A DNA stretch of 64,000 bases from Glycine soja (GCF_004193775.1 NC_041020.1:7881198-7945197); one strand, 5' to 3'; shown: positions 23,401 to 34,640, counted from the first letter of the stretch. Translations and numbers: made by a program. The notes: a model not told the origin generated them from the letters alone.

Positions 23401-26036
23401 TAACCCTTTTTCTCTTCTTATAATTAGGACCAAAGAAAAACAAAAAAAAATTCTTATAGGACCAGAGATAGTATCATTAATTTCTTAAATTTTGGGATTT
23501 TTTTTCTTTTTGAGAATAAAATAGTGGTCATCTCAGTCCCCGCTATAGCATTTACAAAGTTGGCCACTACGCACTGCTATCCAAGATTGATAACTATGGC
23601 TTGAATTTTTTATTATTATTTTATCAAAGAAGAAGGCTTAACAATTTCCTAAAGTTTTTACACAAAAAAAAAAATGTTTTCAATTTAGAGAAAGAGGGAA
23701 AGTACAACTAGGGGAGAGAGGTGATCCACCAAAAACAGTAATGACCAGACAGAGGGTAAAAAAACAGGCTCAAGGAGAGGGGAAAGAAAAACATGAGACC
23801 TTCATTGAAAAAGGTAAAATCATTCAGGAAATAGTCACAAGTTACAACTTCACAATAGATTTACCAATGCAGATAAAGTAGAAAGGAGAAATATTGCAAA
23901 AACATTCTTATGGAACAGGTATTTAAATCGATTTGAGCACATGGTTTCATGGTGTAACTTATATAATATACCTAACAACATAAGTATCTGAAAAGGGTTA
24001 CCTTTTTCCACAAATGACCTCTCCTACCATATAACACTGCAGAAAGTACTCCAAGAACAGCACCAGAATACTCAGCCAATATTGCTCTAAATTATTAAGA
24101 AAACAATGATTGCATTAAGTTCATATAGCAATAAAAATACTTTCTCATCAAAATCAAAGCACCATTCACCTCAATACTAACATGATCAAGAAATAGCTAT
24201 ATAATGGTAGGATGACATCAATGATTCAATTGAACTTGGACTATGACAAATTGGAAATCAGTGATTTACACAACTGAGCATCAGCCATGATGCCACATAA
24301 CTCAAAGCAATTAAGACTGAGCACATGACACATTAAAGTTATCAACTGAAATTTTCTTTCAGAATATAAAAACCAACCTAACTGGCCCACATGATTTCAG
24401 TCCCTTTCCCCACAAGACCAGATAAAGTGCTGTTATACCACCATTTATTATAGAAGGAACAACCTGAAAAGACAAATTGTAGTATTAAGGAATGTGCATT
24501 CATGATAGCCTCTAAGTCAAATTTAATTCTTCTTTCTTAAAACTCTCTGAAGAGAATAGAAATTAAATTCACCTGTGCGTTAGAAAGAGGCCTGCCCTTC
24601 CAAGGCTTTTGCAAAATCAAAAATAGGATGGACGCTGGGGCCAGGCAGGCAAACAGAAAAAGAACAACAGAAGCACCAGTCTGCAAGAAGTAGCGGTACA
24701 TGGAGTATATTGACCATATCCTCATGAAATTTGCAACAATATGGATTATCTGAAAGGGTGTGTGTCTACAAATCAAAATATTCAATCAGCACAATAAGAG
24801 TGAACAAAGTTAAAACATTCAATACACAACCCTCTTCTATAAATATCCAATAGAGGTAATCAGTCACTAACCAGTACGGTATAGTAGAATGTAACTGAAA
24901 AATTCTAAATTTATTATGCATAACCACTAAAAGCAGAATGCCACAACACATAATCAACAAAACAGTGTAACCAGTTAATAACCAAAAACGCTATATTACA
25001 AAAGCTTAAGGTTTTTTTTTTGGAAGGTAAAAGTGTTATATTTATATATATGGGCACAAAAGCTTAAGTTGTATGGTAGAGACACATGAATGCTTTTGTA
25101 TTGCTTCTCTAATCTCTAATATGCCCCTTTCACACAAGAGCCCTTTGCGCTTGAAGCTCAGATAGTACCCATGGACCCACATTCGGCTTGCAGTAAATTA
25201 AACTTTTTATAAGAAGAATAGGGACAGCGAGGGTCAAACTCTATAGACCACTTGACCCTAAAGGCTCCAATACCGTATCATAACTACCTCAAAAGCTTAA
25301 ACAATTAGGTCAAAAATGAGTTCTATATTGTGTTTTTAACACATGCCAATGGACTAAATTTAAAATACTACTTCTTTTTATACAGATCACCCATGCATCT
25401 TCCATGGAAGGCAATCCTACTCTTCCATGGAAGGCAATCCTACTCGTGCGAGTAGAACCACTATGAGCAGTAAAACTCTCCCTCCAAGTATGCAGCAAAT
25501 ATTTGGTAAGAGATTATTTCTCAAAAATAAGTACTTATTTCAATATTTCTCAAATATTCTCTCAGAAAAGCTAATGATCAAAAGAACCTGATTATTTCTT
25601 TAAAATAAGTTGAACCAAACACACACCTAATAAGTTATAGATTAAATTGAAACCACTGAGGGCATTGCACTTTCTCTCATGTTAACTTCAAATTTTCCCT
25701 CCACACAAATAAACACTTCACAAACAAAGTAAACAACGCTTGCAATAACTATCCAAAACATGACCCAATAGCTCAAATCCAGCTCCTAAAACAACTAACA
25801 CATTAGGACACGGCTTCAAGGAGAAAGCAAAAGCATTGCCACACTTCAATGCACCTAGCCACAGCCCCAATTGAACACAAAAAAACAGCCTCAGAAATCA
25901 AACCCTTTAAAGATATTAAAAAATGGGCCATACCCAGAATCGATTTTGGCTAAATTTTTTCCAAAAGGAGAAAAATTTACCTGAAATGTTGAGGTGGGGT
26001 GCCCCGATCCTCTGAGACGCGGTTCGGGGACATCAT
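14491..26036 (-). CDS. MTP12/ZnT5-like zinc transporter, N-terminal half only
   Basis: Ten exons were placed by GT-AG sites and kept phase: 25981-26036, 24573-24765, 24378-24463, 24002-24086, 22459-22546, 22185-22306, 21995-22081, 21729-21847, 21175-21305 and 14489-14602. The limits of exons 5 and 6 are the least certain. The joined product is about 359 aa with many hydrophobic segments and motifs such as 'SSPRHLAAAGACIIIMEKVY' and 'FEATSL'-like 'YEATSLEHNRKDS'. These match my knowledge of the multi-membrane N-terminus of plant MTP12 (ZnT5-type, Golgi zinc import with MTP5). Exon 10 ends '...SPLPT' then TGA, where relatives read on into the cation-efflux domain. That domain, with its His-rich loop, is not in this window. 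A LINE sits in intron 9 and a MULE lies beyond exon 10. Either a truncated gene or a pseudogene. Confidence 0.7.
14603..15298. other. Intron 9 of the MTP12-like gene, LINE-distal part
   Basis: Non-coding. It lies between exon 10 and the 3' end of the LINE. A 'caaaaactg' tract near 15020 and 15225 suggests a small decayed repeat. Nothing else was recognised. Confidence 0.4.
15483..19157 (-). pseudogene. LINE ORF2: endonuclease/reverse transcriptase, dead
   Basis: The frame runs unbroken from ATG at 19157 to the stop at 15483 except for five in-frame stops: TGA 19005-19007, TAG 17991-17993, TGA 17721-17723, TAA 17247-17249 and TAA 17097-17099. The N-terminus is an APE-type endonuclease (LCLQETK, GDFN, SDHCPI). 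The reverse transcriptase follows with 'FEKAYDSVSW', 'GLRQGDPLAPLLF' and the catalytic FADD at about 17085-17096. The C-terminus is a zf-RVT domain with 'CPFC ... H ... C'. Intact, it would nick DNA and copy LINE RNA at the nick. Most stops fit C-to-T change on one strand or the other, as expected from decay of methylated DNA. Confidence 0.9.
19370..21092 (-). pseudogene. LINE ORF1: RRM-type RNA-binding protein, dead
   Basis: The N-terminus carries an RNA recognition motif ('YYFTHFPEE...LWKHFKRWGDV', 'RRYEFVRFKG'), as in plant L1 ORF1 proteins that coat LINE RNA. A single TAG at 20807-20809 interrupts the frame, which then runs on to a stop at 19370. The second half has a conserved DUF4283-like block ('RPQNRVVWLQVWGFPIEMW') and an acidic, low-complexity tail. 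The codons upstream of 21092 come from flanking DNA, so the natural start is missing. ORF2 begins 212 bp downstream. Confidence 0.82.
22547..24001. other. Intron 4 of the MTP12-like gene
   Basis: About 1.45 kb, non-coding. It holds the MITE listed at 23228-23415. The stretches near 22680 and 23590 look like arms of an older inverted repeat built on 'actatgg/ccatag'-type phrases. No exon fits the phase here. Confidence 0.5.
23228..23415. mobile_element. Small MITE in intron 4
   Basis: The left end 'cctatgcactgacggcgtaa' and the right end (minus strand) 'gttatacactaaccgtgtaa' form imperfect terminal inverted repeats around about 150 bp of AT-rich DNA. I recognise the 'tgcactgacggtgtaaaa' type as a common legume MITE. 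Exact ends and TSD were not resolved. Confidence 0.55.
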
Positions 26037-27201
26037 TGTGGGAAGCACTTGTTGGAGAGAAAAGTGAAGGGGAAAAGTGTGAAGACAGTGATGATTCAAA
26101 TCGAAGTTAGAGTGTGTAGCGTGGTCCAAATCACGAACACGGTTTCATGGCTGATTGGTTTCTTCGATCAGACACAAGAAAAGAAGAGGTCTTGTTTTTC
26201 TCTTCTTCCTCAAGTTTCAGTTCGTCGTCCTTTGGGTTTGCTGAGATGGGCACTCGGAAAAAATAACTGGGCCATGTTTCGATTTCTTTATTGGGTAAAT
26301 AATCAATTTCTTCATGTACATTGTGAAAATTTTCTCATTTTTATTCTTCAATGTATATTGTGCTCAAAATTTTATCCTCGAAAGAAAACTTAAATTTTAA
26401 TTCTTCAAAGTGAAAAAGTAGAACAAATTCATTAATACGTTAGTCTCTCACACCCATTAATGAAAGAGATTATATGGCACAGAGAAAGACAAAAATAATG
26501 GTCAATATGACTATTGAGTAAATTAGATCAAAATGTCAGTAATTTATCATTATTAAGATGTCAATAAGTTATCATTGAATCAAAATGTCATTAATTCTTT
26601 CATTGAACCAAAATGTCAGTAATTTTTTTAGACCAAAATGTTAATACATTTACAATTGACCAAAATGTCATTAAGTTACCATTGGATCAGTAGGTTTTTA
26701 TCGGACTAATTTGTGAGACACCAAAATTTGTTTCATTTAAGGATAAAATATAATTTAATTTTTATCTTCTCCCCTTTTTTATCGTTATAAACATAACATT
26801 ACAATAAACACTTAAAAAATAGGAAAGTAAGCATAAAGTTAGAACAAATATAATAACAAGTATAATATTAATTAATAAGCATAATCTTTTTGTTGTTATG
26901 AATTTTCTAATGTGGCAATACTTTGTCAAAATATGATATTCAAATAAAAATGCACAATCATTAAAGTAATCCTTACAAAAAATGAGACCCAACTTGATTT
27001 TGTTATTACCTAATGTTATTACAATTAGGGGTGGGAATAGGCTAGGCCGGCCTACAGGAGCCTACGACCTGGCCTACATAAAGTCTGGTCTGGCCTGCCC
27101 TATTTAATTAAAAGGCTAGGCTCAAATTTTTTTAAAAGGCTATTAAATTAAATAGACCAGGCTTAGGCTTATTAAAAAGCCTTATAAATCTGATAAGTCG
27201 G

Positions 27202-27204
<3 letters not shown>

Positions 27205-27263
<59 letters not shown>
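27205..27263. repeat. (TA)n microsatellite
   Basis: About 29 uninterrupted TA units inside the hAT-type MITE. Confidence 0.95.
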
Positions 27264-27264
<1 letters not shown>

Positions 27265-27409
27265 TTATATTATTTTTTGGGTACAATTAATATTATTTTT
27301 AAAAAAACTAGCAGATTTCATTCCTATAATTAATCAAAATTTTAATTACAATGTGAGTCAAGTGTTCCTTTATATTTCTCATTATTTTTATTAGTTTTCC
27401 TGATTTTGT

Positions 27410-27720
27410 TAACAGTTCCTTTTTCTATTCCTATTAGATTTCCTTATACTTTTGTTACGTTCCTGTATTCTAGAGCAAATAAAAATTATATCCTACTACG
27501 TAAAATCATATCCTATCATATCCTATTATGTTTCTATACAAAAATCATATCATTTTTCTATCAGGTTTCCTTTTTTTTAACTTTCATATTACGTTCCTAT
27601 ACAAAAATCATATCTTATCATATCCTATTAAGTTCCTATACAAGAATCATATCCTTTTTCTATCAGGTTTCCTTTTTTTTTTAACTTTCCTATTACGTTC
27701 CTAACCAAACAAAAATCATA
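27410..27720. repeat. Pyrimidine-rich tandem repeat with 'catatcctatta' units
   Basis: Irregular repeats of 'acaaaaatcatatc', 'tatcctatta(c/a)gttcct' and 'tctatcaggtttcctttttt' fill the middle of the MITE. The larger period is about 120 bp (compare 27540-27600 with 27640-27710). Confidence 0.6.
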
Positions 27721-28130
27721 TCATTTTCACTTCAAGCTTTTTGATAGATGTAATTAACATTCTATGTTTATCCTATTATAGAAAGTGAGTTATTTTTTTT
27801 TTGGTAAAAACAACTAGGAATATTAAAGATTTAATGTGAAGAAGACTTTTAAATAGGCTTTTAAATAGGCTACCAGGTCAAGCTAGGCTTTTAAAAAGGT
27901 CAAGCCGAGCCAAAATAAAAGTCTTTGATAGGCTATAGGTCAGGCCTCAAAAATTAATCGTAGGCTAGGCTCAGGCCTTTTAAAGCCTGATCTGGCCTGG
28001 CCTATTCTCACCTCTAATCACAATAGAAAATTTTAAAAATAAGCATTTTATCAATGTACAAAAATAAATATTACAACATTTTATCAATCATTACAAATTT
28101 ATCTAAATTATAATAATTAGTCAGAATCTA

Positions 28131-29203
28131 TGATCGAGGTCGTACCTGAATCAAATAAACATTAAAAATGTCGTATCTAGGAAGTGATCCTAGGTCGTCT
28201 TTCGACGAGCAATGGTCAACCAAATGTTCATAATAGATAGTAATAAAACAGTAACGAATTGGGGGTTTGTTTGTTTTTGTAAATTAAACAGCGAGCGAAT
28301 TTTAATTAGAAAATATCATAATTAAAACACGTTGTTTTCCCTTGATTCACAACCAAGTCTTTTATCCTAGGTTACAAGAATTTATTATTTATCAGTTCAA
28401 CCACTTAATCCAACCCTAAATTAAATTACTAAGCGAAATTTAACATAAGGCTATCATTATGTGATTAAGCAACACATACACCAATTAATCATGAACGAAA
28501 TTGATCATTAAGCATGAACGTAAATTAAGCGCAAAGATAATTAATCAAGCACTAAGCATGCATGGATTAATAGTAACAAATATAGAGTAATTGGTGAAGA
28601 GGAGAAACTGATTAGAATTTAATAGTAATAATAAAACCTCAAAGAGAGTTGTGTTTGATCCTCAAGAGAAAACAATGTTGGAGACTTAGTCTTCCATTAA
28701 TCAATAGAAAACGAAATTGTAGTAGAAATCGAAGAAAACTAGAATTATTTTCCAAAACGAAAAAAGCTAAAACGAGAGAGAGGAGAGAGCCTACCCCAAA
28801 GCTTATAAATCTGTTTTAAGTCCAAGCTCATAAATAAAATAAAATATAGATAAGATAAGACAAAATCTAGATGAAATAATATCTAGATAAGATAAGATAA
28901 GATCTAGATGAAATAATATCTAGATGAGATAAAATTTAGATATGATAAGATAAAATCTAGATGAAATAATATCTAGATGAGATAAAATCTAGATAAGATA
29001 AGATTTGGTAGAATAAAATTGTCTGTTCTCTTCAAGTTCAAGCCCAATTGCTTATAATTCTCCTGAAATTAAATTAAAAACACAAAATTAATCCAGTAGG
29101 CCCAAATGATAAAATTGCATTATTAATTTGACAATTAAGGCTAATCAGTAATTAAAATGGTGACAAAAAGGGTTAAGAAATAGGAGAAAATGATGACACA
29201 TCA
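28131..29203 (-). mobile_element. Solo LTR of a Ty3-gypsy-like family
   Basis: On the minus strand it starts tgatgtgtcatcattttc and ends gacctcgatca, giving TG...CA. The 5-bp flank atcta is exact on both sides (28126-28130 and 29204-29208). At 1,073 bp with no internal region it is a solo LTR. It contains a purine-rich tandem tract at about 28845-29005 with 'atctaga(t/g)a' phrases. Related copies lie at 50991-52073 and 61470-62543. The gypsy assignment is from memory of similar legume LTRs. Confidence 0.8.
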
Positions 29204-29762
29204 ATCTATTATAAACAAAAGACAAACATATCTCATATTTCATTACTTCGAATCTTGGCAGCGGAGCAGCCCTAGTGATGAGAATCTCAAAACTGTCCAA
29301 ATGGAAGGACCTATGACCAGAAGTAGGACTAAACAGTTAGAGGATATCTTCCAACAAATGGTATCAGCCATATTTGACAAGGCCCAAGTGGAGAAGGATA
29401 AAGGCCCAGAGGCACTACCAAGAATCTTGATTATTACTTAAAGGCCCAAATTAATTTGAAGGCCCATGTCAAATATTTTTCTTTTTTATAATTTTAATTA
29501 AATAAAATTGGTTCCTTTTCAGCTGCACCTCATCTACACCATATGTATTGAACTCATTTTCAAGAAGGGGGACTTTTGGCATTTTGAGAAAATACGTGTG
29601 TATTTTGTGAGAGTTTCTCTCTAGGTTCTTTGTTGAACCAATCTCGGACTTATCAAGGTTGAACCCTTGTGACATTTATCCTTGACTTATCTTCCATCTG
29701 TGGACGTGGCATCATTCATTTTCTGCGACCTGTACCAAGTGATCCACTCCTAATAAGGATCA
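29204..29762 (+). pseudogene. Ty3-gypsy polyprotein tail and 3' region, fragment
   Basis: A frame ending at 29441 reads 'MEGPMTRSRTKQLEDIFQQM', the short Arg-rich tail (xGPMTRSR) that I associate with the C-terminus of plant gypsy polyproteins. No integrase or reverse transcriptase precedes it, because the solo LTR and MULE DNA lie directly upstream. The rest to 29762 reads like the following untranslated region. Confidence 0.5.
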
Positions 29763-30345
29763 TGTGGCGTCCCTAAATTAATGACTGGTTTAATAGTAAT
29801 AATTTAAATAACAAAAACCATGGTAATTTTTTTTTTCTTTCTTTTTCTTTTTTTTCATTTCTTTCTCTTTTCACCATAACTAGGTTTAGAAGGAAAATCC
29901 TCACTACAGAGTCCTGAATGGCCAGTTCACAACTCTATTCGGAGTCATTTCTTTCTTACCGCTCATAATCTCTGAACTATTTTGCTGTTTCAAAAGGAAG
30001 AATGTACCAGTCATTACTTTAGGTCGTCACATGAAAATAAAAGAATAAAATACGGTCGATAAACTCTTTTACAAATAAGGTTGCTAATGCTTTCTTTTCA
30101 AATAACAAGATCGATTATAAATGCATTCATCATTTAAAGTTGTCCAAAATATGGGAGTTTTACAAAATATATAGCGTCATCCAAAGCAAAGGTGTCCACA
30201 GTGTTGGCTTCAGCCACATGTATACAATCATCAAATTCCTATACATCAGGTCTACCCATACAAAAACAAAAGAGTAAACCTAACAGTCAGTCCTAGATAC
30301 ACCCACCCTCAAAAAGTATACAAAACGAATCCAAAGAGCTGTCCA

Positions 30346-30780
30346 CTAGGATGAAGAGCCTCCGCTGATCGCCATCTCCCCCGGGCCACTATCCTCCGTA
30401 GAATCTGCCTCAGATGCCGACATGACTTCCTCGAGAGAATCCACCTCAAGAAGTGGATCCTCATCACCCTCTAGAAAGTCAAGAGCATCCACAGCAGGCT
30501 CAGGAGGTAGCTCCGCAAGATGCTCCTCAGGGTCTTCCTCGGATGACGTTACCTCGATCACTTGGGCGGGCTCCACTAGACGATATGGTGTAGGCGTGGG
30601 TAGTATCCACTCCACCGTGCGCTGAAGCGTCCGTGCAGGTTCATCTGGATGCACCAAAGATGTAGCCGTGAATTGAATGGTGCCCCGAAATCGGCACCTC
30701 GTGTTGCCTTCGAGGGTCTCCCAAGCTCCCTCTAGGCACTCCATCTCTACTCGATCACGGATCAGCTGCGCCGCCATCAC
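30346..30780 (-). CDS. Acidic protein of unknown function in an LTR-type element
   Basis: 144 aa, start ATG at 30780, no stops. The first 80 residues look folded (LIRDRVEMECLEGAWETLE..., then 'RCRFRGTIQFTATSLVHP', a tryptophan-rich 'TVEWILPTPTPY'). The last 60 are strongly acidic with many Glu, Asp and Ser, ending GGSSS. No transmembrane segment or signal peptide is seen. It lies on the coding strand inferred for its host element. Codon composition is balanced and GC-rich relative to the surroundings, which favours a real or once-real gene. I do not recognise a characterised family; similar hypothetical proteins seem to accompany this repeat in legumes. Confidence 0.5.
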   Translation of the reverse strand: MMAAQLIRDRVEMECLEGAWETLEGNTRCRFRGTIQFTATSLVHPDEPARTLQRTVEWILPTPTPYRLVEPAQVIEVTSSEEDPEEHLAELPPEPAVDALDFLEGDEDPLLEVDSLEEVMSASEADSTEDSGPGEMAISGGSSS

Positions 30781-30902
30781 GATCTACAAGGAAGAAAAGA
30801 AAGGGGTAGACTCTTTCACAAGAATCTAACTATGCCGCCGCACAATACGTTTCATAACCACTACATGCAATTAAAAGGAGTATCTTAAGGCTTTTCATCT
30901 CT

Positions 30903-31297
30903 GGTAATCGATTACACAGCCTTGGTAATCGATTACCAGAGGCTAAACTTGAATTACACAGCCTCAGGACATGAAATATGCAAAAATGCACTGTGTAATC
31001 GATTACACATGCCTGGTAATCGATTACCAGTGACCCATTCCTCTGTGTAATCGATTACACAGGCTGGTAATCGATTACCAGAGGCCTCTACCATCTCCCA
31101 GTTCCCTTTTTAAGCCTGGTAATCGATTACACCCCTTGGTAATCGATTACCAGAGGCTTCCTTAGCTTCCTGACCTCGTTTTCAAGCCTGGTAATCGATT
31201 ACACCCCGTGGTAATCGATTACCAGAGACCATCTTAGCCTCTTGTCTTCAATTTTAAGCCTTGTAATCGATTACCCACCCTTGGTAATCGATTACCA
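30903..31297. repeat. Array of twelve gtaatcgattac palindromes
   Basis: The perfect 12-bp palindrome gtaatcgattac occurs twelve times in under 400 bp, in six pairs. Within a pair the two centres are about 20-25 bp apart, typically one followed by 'acac' and one by 'ccaga'. Pairs are separated by 30-60 bp of unrelated spacer. The centre contains ATCGAT. Flanks are usually (g/t)g...c(a/c), so many copies extend to 14-16 bp. Confidence 0.95.
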
Positions 31298-33660
31298 GAG
31301 ACCATATCTCACATATCAATCAAGTTTCACAGCTGGCCAGCCACCACAAGCCTCCTTGCTTTGTGGTCTTTGTTCCTTTTATCTGTTGACTGCCAGGAGC
31401 TCGCATGTTTAGGTACATCACAGGTTCTCACTGACCGACTATGCCCGGGTTGAGTCGGGATTGGTCAAGCTTGGTTTTGGGCAATAGCACCCCACCTGAC
31501 GTCCCCAAGGTCTCCTGACCCCCGCGACATATCTCCAGGTACCACTCTGTGGTCAACAATAAAAGCAGGAAGTTTCACCCTTCAACACTTCCTCATCTCA
31601 AGCTTGTAGGATTATGGGGTACCCATCACATGTGGTACTAGGTGGCGGTCGGGCGATGGTGCACAACAAGTTTTCCACATCCACAAAGCGCGCATAAACC
31701 CACCATCCCCTGTTGCCCACCTCCAACTGAGCTCACGTACTCCCACGTAGCCCATATCCTCGTTTCTCTCAACACCGGGTCCCCATCAATCCTCCCAAGC
31801 TTCCACAACATCCAAGCAAAACAACATACAAACAACACAAGCTATCACAGCCAAGCAAAACAGAGCAAAGGCAGAAAACTCTGCCAAAACACCAACCAAA
31901 TCACAGCTTTTCTCACTTAAAGACTCCAGTAACAATTCCTTCGATCCAATTCGTTAACCGTTGGATCGACTCCAAAATTTTACTGGAAGTCTATAGTACA
32001 TAAGCCTACATTGTGACCGTTGGGATCTACTAGCAAACATCCAGGACTCATTCTGCACTAGACTTTCCACAGCCAACCACACACAAGTATTTTTCTGCAC
32101 AAAGCCAAAATCCTGCTGCACCTATTTTGACAGCAAAATTCTGCATAAGTGCAGATTTCGAAAATCACACTTCCTCTCATCCAATCTTGCCCAAATCAAT
32201 TCCTACAAGTCCCAAATCATGTATCAATCATGTCTAACCCAAAATCAAGCTTTACAGCACAGCAACACAGAATCTAGGTGTCTAACACCCCTCAATTCAA
32301 TGGGTTTTCTAGGTTTGAAAAGTGAAATTGAGAATGAGGTAAGTTTGAAGCAAACTCTCACCTCACACAAGTCCATAACCTCAATCTAAACTTGCTCAAA
32401 CTGAATTTACACCTAAAATTCCACCGAATCAAAATTTGACTCCCCAACACCCAATTTTGCTCTAGAAATGGCTCTTTGTTCACTTTGATCATTTGTTCTT
32501 CTCTCTAGCACAGTCCAAGCTTTCTCCCAAGTCCTAAATGACATTTCAAGCTAGTATTAACTCACTTTAGCCTCCATTTACCACAGAATTCAGACTTAAC
32601 CTTCCAACTCTCAAAGCCTCACTTTTTTTCCACTCATAACACCACATTCTCACTTTCCAACCCTAGGTTAACTCTACATTTCATCTCTAACAGTTTTCCA
32701 TGGGCAATTTCAGCATATAAACATCACAAACATCATCACGAAAACCCTAAAACAGAATGGGTATGTCTAACTCATCCAAACATGGCAATTTCAACAAATG
32801 TCTTCACAAATAATCATCACACAGTAGAAACCTAGCAAGACTACCCATCATATCTCCCCAAACCCCATACCCACGAAAATCAAAGGAGAAAGAAGTCCAC
32901 CCAAACCTGAATTTTCGAAGTCCCACTCGTAGCCACGCACTTCACGACCCCGAAAATGCCCTCCTTTCGCGATTTGGGGCAGAAATGATGGCCAAAGGTT
33001 GAAGCTTTGCTTGGAGCTTCAATGGAGAATGAAGAAGAAGAAAATGACAACGTGAGGGAGAGAGAGAGCTGTCTGAAAAGTGTGGGGGCTGAGTGAAGAG
33101 AGAGAAAAGCTTTTTGGTTTTAAATAAAAGGGTTTTCTCTTTTTCTATTATTTTATTTAAGCAATGCCACATGTCTCCATTTGAGTGGAGCAAAAAGGGC
33201 CCACTTTCCCTTTTGACTGTGACCCATACTCAGCCACAAAAAGTGAGAAAAACCTGACCTTTGAAACGCTAAAATCTTGCCTCGGTTTGCGTGCCATTTC
33301 TCTGGTTCCAGTTCCTCGCGTTTCTCTGCGTCCGTCGGGGCCAGTTTTCGAAAACAAGCAATATATATATCAAAACGCTCAGAATAGAACCCCGAGCGTG
33401 GTTCAGAGGTTGGTTTCGTTAAATTTTAAGTCGCATGCAAAACGATGATTTTTAGACTAATTACTTAAGAATTAACCCATAACCTCCCAGTTATGGATTT
33501 CTCTTCCTTAATTAGCCTAACCCGCGTATCTTGCCCCCACTACTCCTATTTCTACCAAGAACATATATATGCATATACACTGAATAATACTTATATATAT
33601 ATAATCATTCAAAATACATCGTTTCCGAAAACTCCGGGTAGAAATTTCTAGGATGTTACA

Positions 33661-34640
33661 GATCACATCACCTAGTGTGGGGTATGAAGCTCATGTAATG
33701 TGGTTGGTTTATCCTAAGAGATGGTACATCTAAGAATATAATTCGACTTGATGTTGAAGGCCTAATTGGAGGTGGTCTTAAACACAGTTGATAGTGGTGG
33801 AGGTATGATGGAACCCTGATTTACGGATCCAATTTTTACACTAGGGAACCAATTTGGGGCTTTATGAAATTGGGAAAATATAAAGGAAAAGGCATAGTTG
33901 GAGAAAGAGATGAAAAAAACAACACCACAATCTTGGAAGATTGATAAGTTGAGGATGATTCCCCACAAAAAATAAAATTTTTTGATAAAAACCTAAGGTT
34001 TCACACAAGAATTAAAAGAGACACTCTCTTAATTTGAAATTTTCATAAAAATTGCCAACAAAGTGTTTAAGGAGTCTATTTATATCTCCTACTAATAATC
34101 CTAAATTAGGCCTAAGGTCAAATAATTAATCTACTAATTAAAAGACTTGAAAACAATAATAAAAAAGGTAGCAACCCATTACAAGTCCAAAAATAGACCC
34201 AAAAATATAATTAAAAATGAAAATAAATCTTATTCTAAAAGTTGGCTAAAATAAATGAACTTCAATTCTTCTTCTCTTTCCTCCATGAGAGAATTTAGTC
34301 TCTTGCAAGCTTTTCTTGAAATCTCTTACTCCTTGCTCTAGTGATTGGTCCATCCATGTTGTGCCCACTTAAGCCAAGCTCTTCCTCCTTGGATAGTCCT
34401 CTATCAAGGTATGAAGCTTGTTCCCTACAATAATTATAAATAATGACTTGTTATGCATAACATAATTTAACAATAACTGATCAATTATATGTAAAAGTCA
34501 CTCACAACACTAGGAGTTGAAACACTTTGAGTGGTAGTTGAAGTTGGAGCTAGAGCACTTTCAACATTAGGAGTCGGAGTACTTTCAAAATTAGTTGGAG
34601 GTTGTTCAACTTCTGGAGCGGACAAAGAGCAATTAATCCC
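33661..34640 (-). pseudogene. Ty3-gypsy 3' fragment with polyprotein tail
   Basis: On the minus strand a stretch ending at 34295 reads 'LGLSGHNMDGPITRARSKRF' and then stops, the typical gypsy polyprotein end. Upstream, about 34500-34640, is a Pro/Thr/Ser-rich stretch ('APEVEQPPTNFESTPTPNVE') in a frame flanked by splice-like sites. The rest to 33661 is untranslated or LTR-like. It is cut off by the MULE right TIR and by the 3.9-kb element. Confidence 0.45.

Larger units (their letters stand above)
27026..28016. mobile_element. hAT-type non-autonomous element (991 bp)
   Basis: The ends are taggggtgggaatagg and, read on the minus strand, tagaggtgagaatagg, continuing as imperfect TIRs of about 23 bp. 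Flanks attacaat (27018-27025) and atcacaat (28017-28024) are an 8-bp TSD with one mismatch. Inside are 'ggcctgg' phrases, a TA microsatellite and a pyrimidine-rich repeat. The open frame at 27406-27684 is only low-complexity sequence. Confidence 0.85.
29763..33660 (-). mobile_element. 3.9-kb LTR-type element (giant solo LTR?)
   Basis: On the minus strand it starts tgtaacatcctag and ends gggacgccaca, so TG...CA with imperfect inverted termini. The 5-bp TSD gatca is exact (29758-29762 and 33661-33665). No internal direct LTR pair, primer site or pol frame was found, so either it is a very long solo LTR or an unusual non-autonomous element. It carries one credible acidic reading frame (30346-30780) and an array of twelve ATCGAT-centred palindromes (30903-31297). 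The 5' part, about 32900-33400 on the minus strand, is less AT-rich and may be a promoter/leader. Confidence 0.75.

Noticed and set aside
30903..31297. Regularly spaced short repeats resembling a CRISPR array
   Set aside because: The repeat is a 12-bp palindrome with uneven paired spacing, in a plant retroelement, with no cas genes.
31638..31920. Overlapping frames of 66 and 92 codons on opposite strands
   Set aside because: No recognisable domain, Pro/Ser-rich composition, inside the 3.9-kb LTR-type element.
32942..33448. Frames of 66-87 codons on both strands
   Set aside because: Likely promoter/leader DNA of the LTR-type element; no domain and mutually overlapping.
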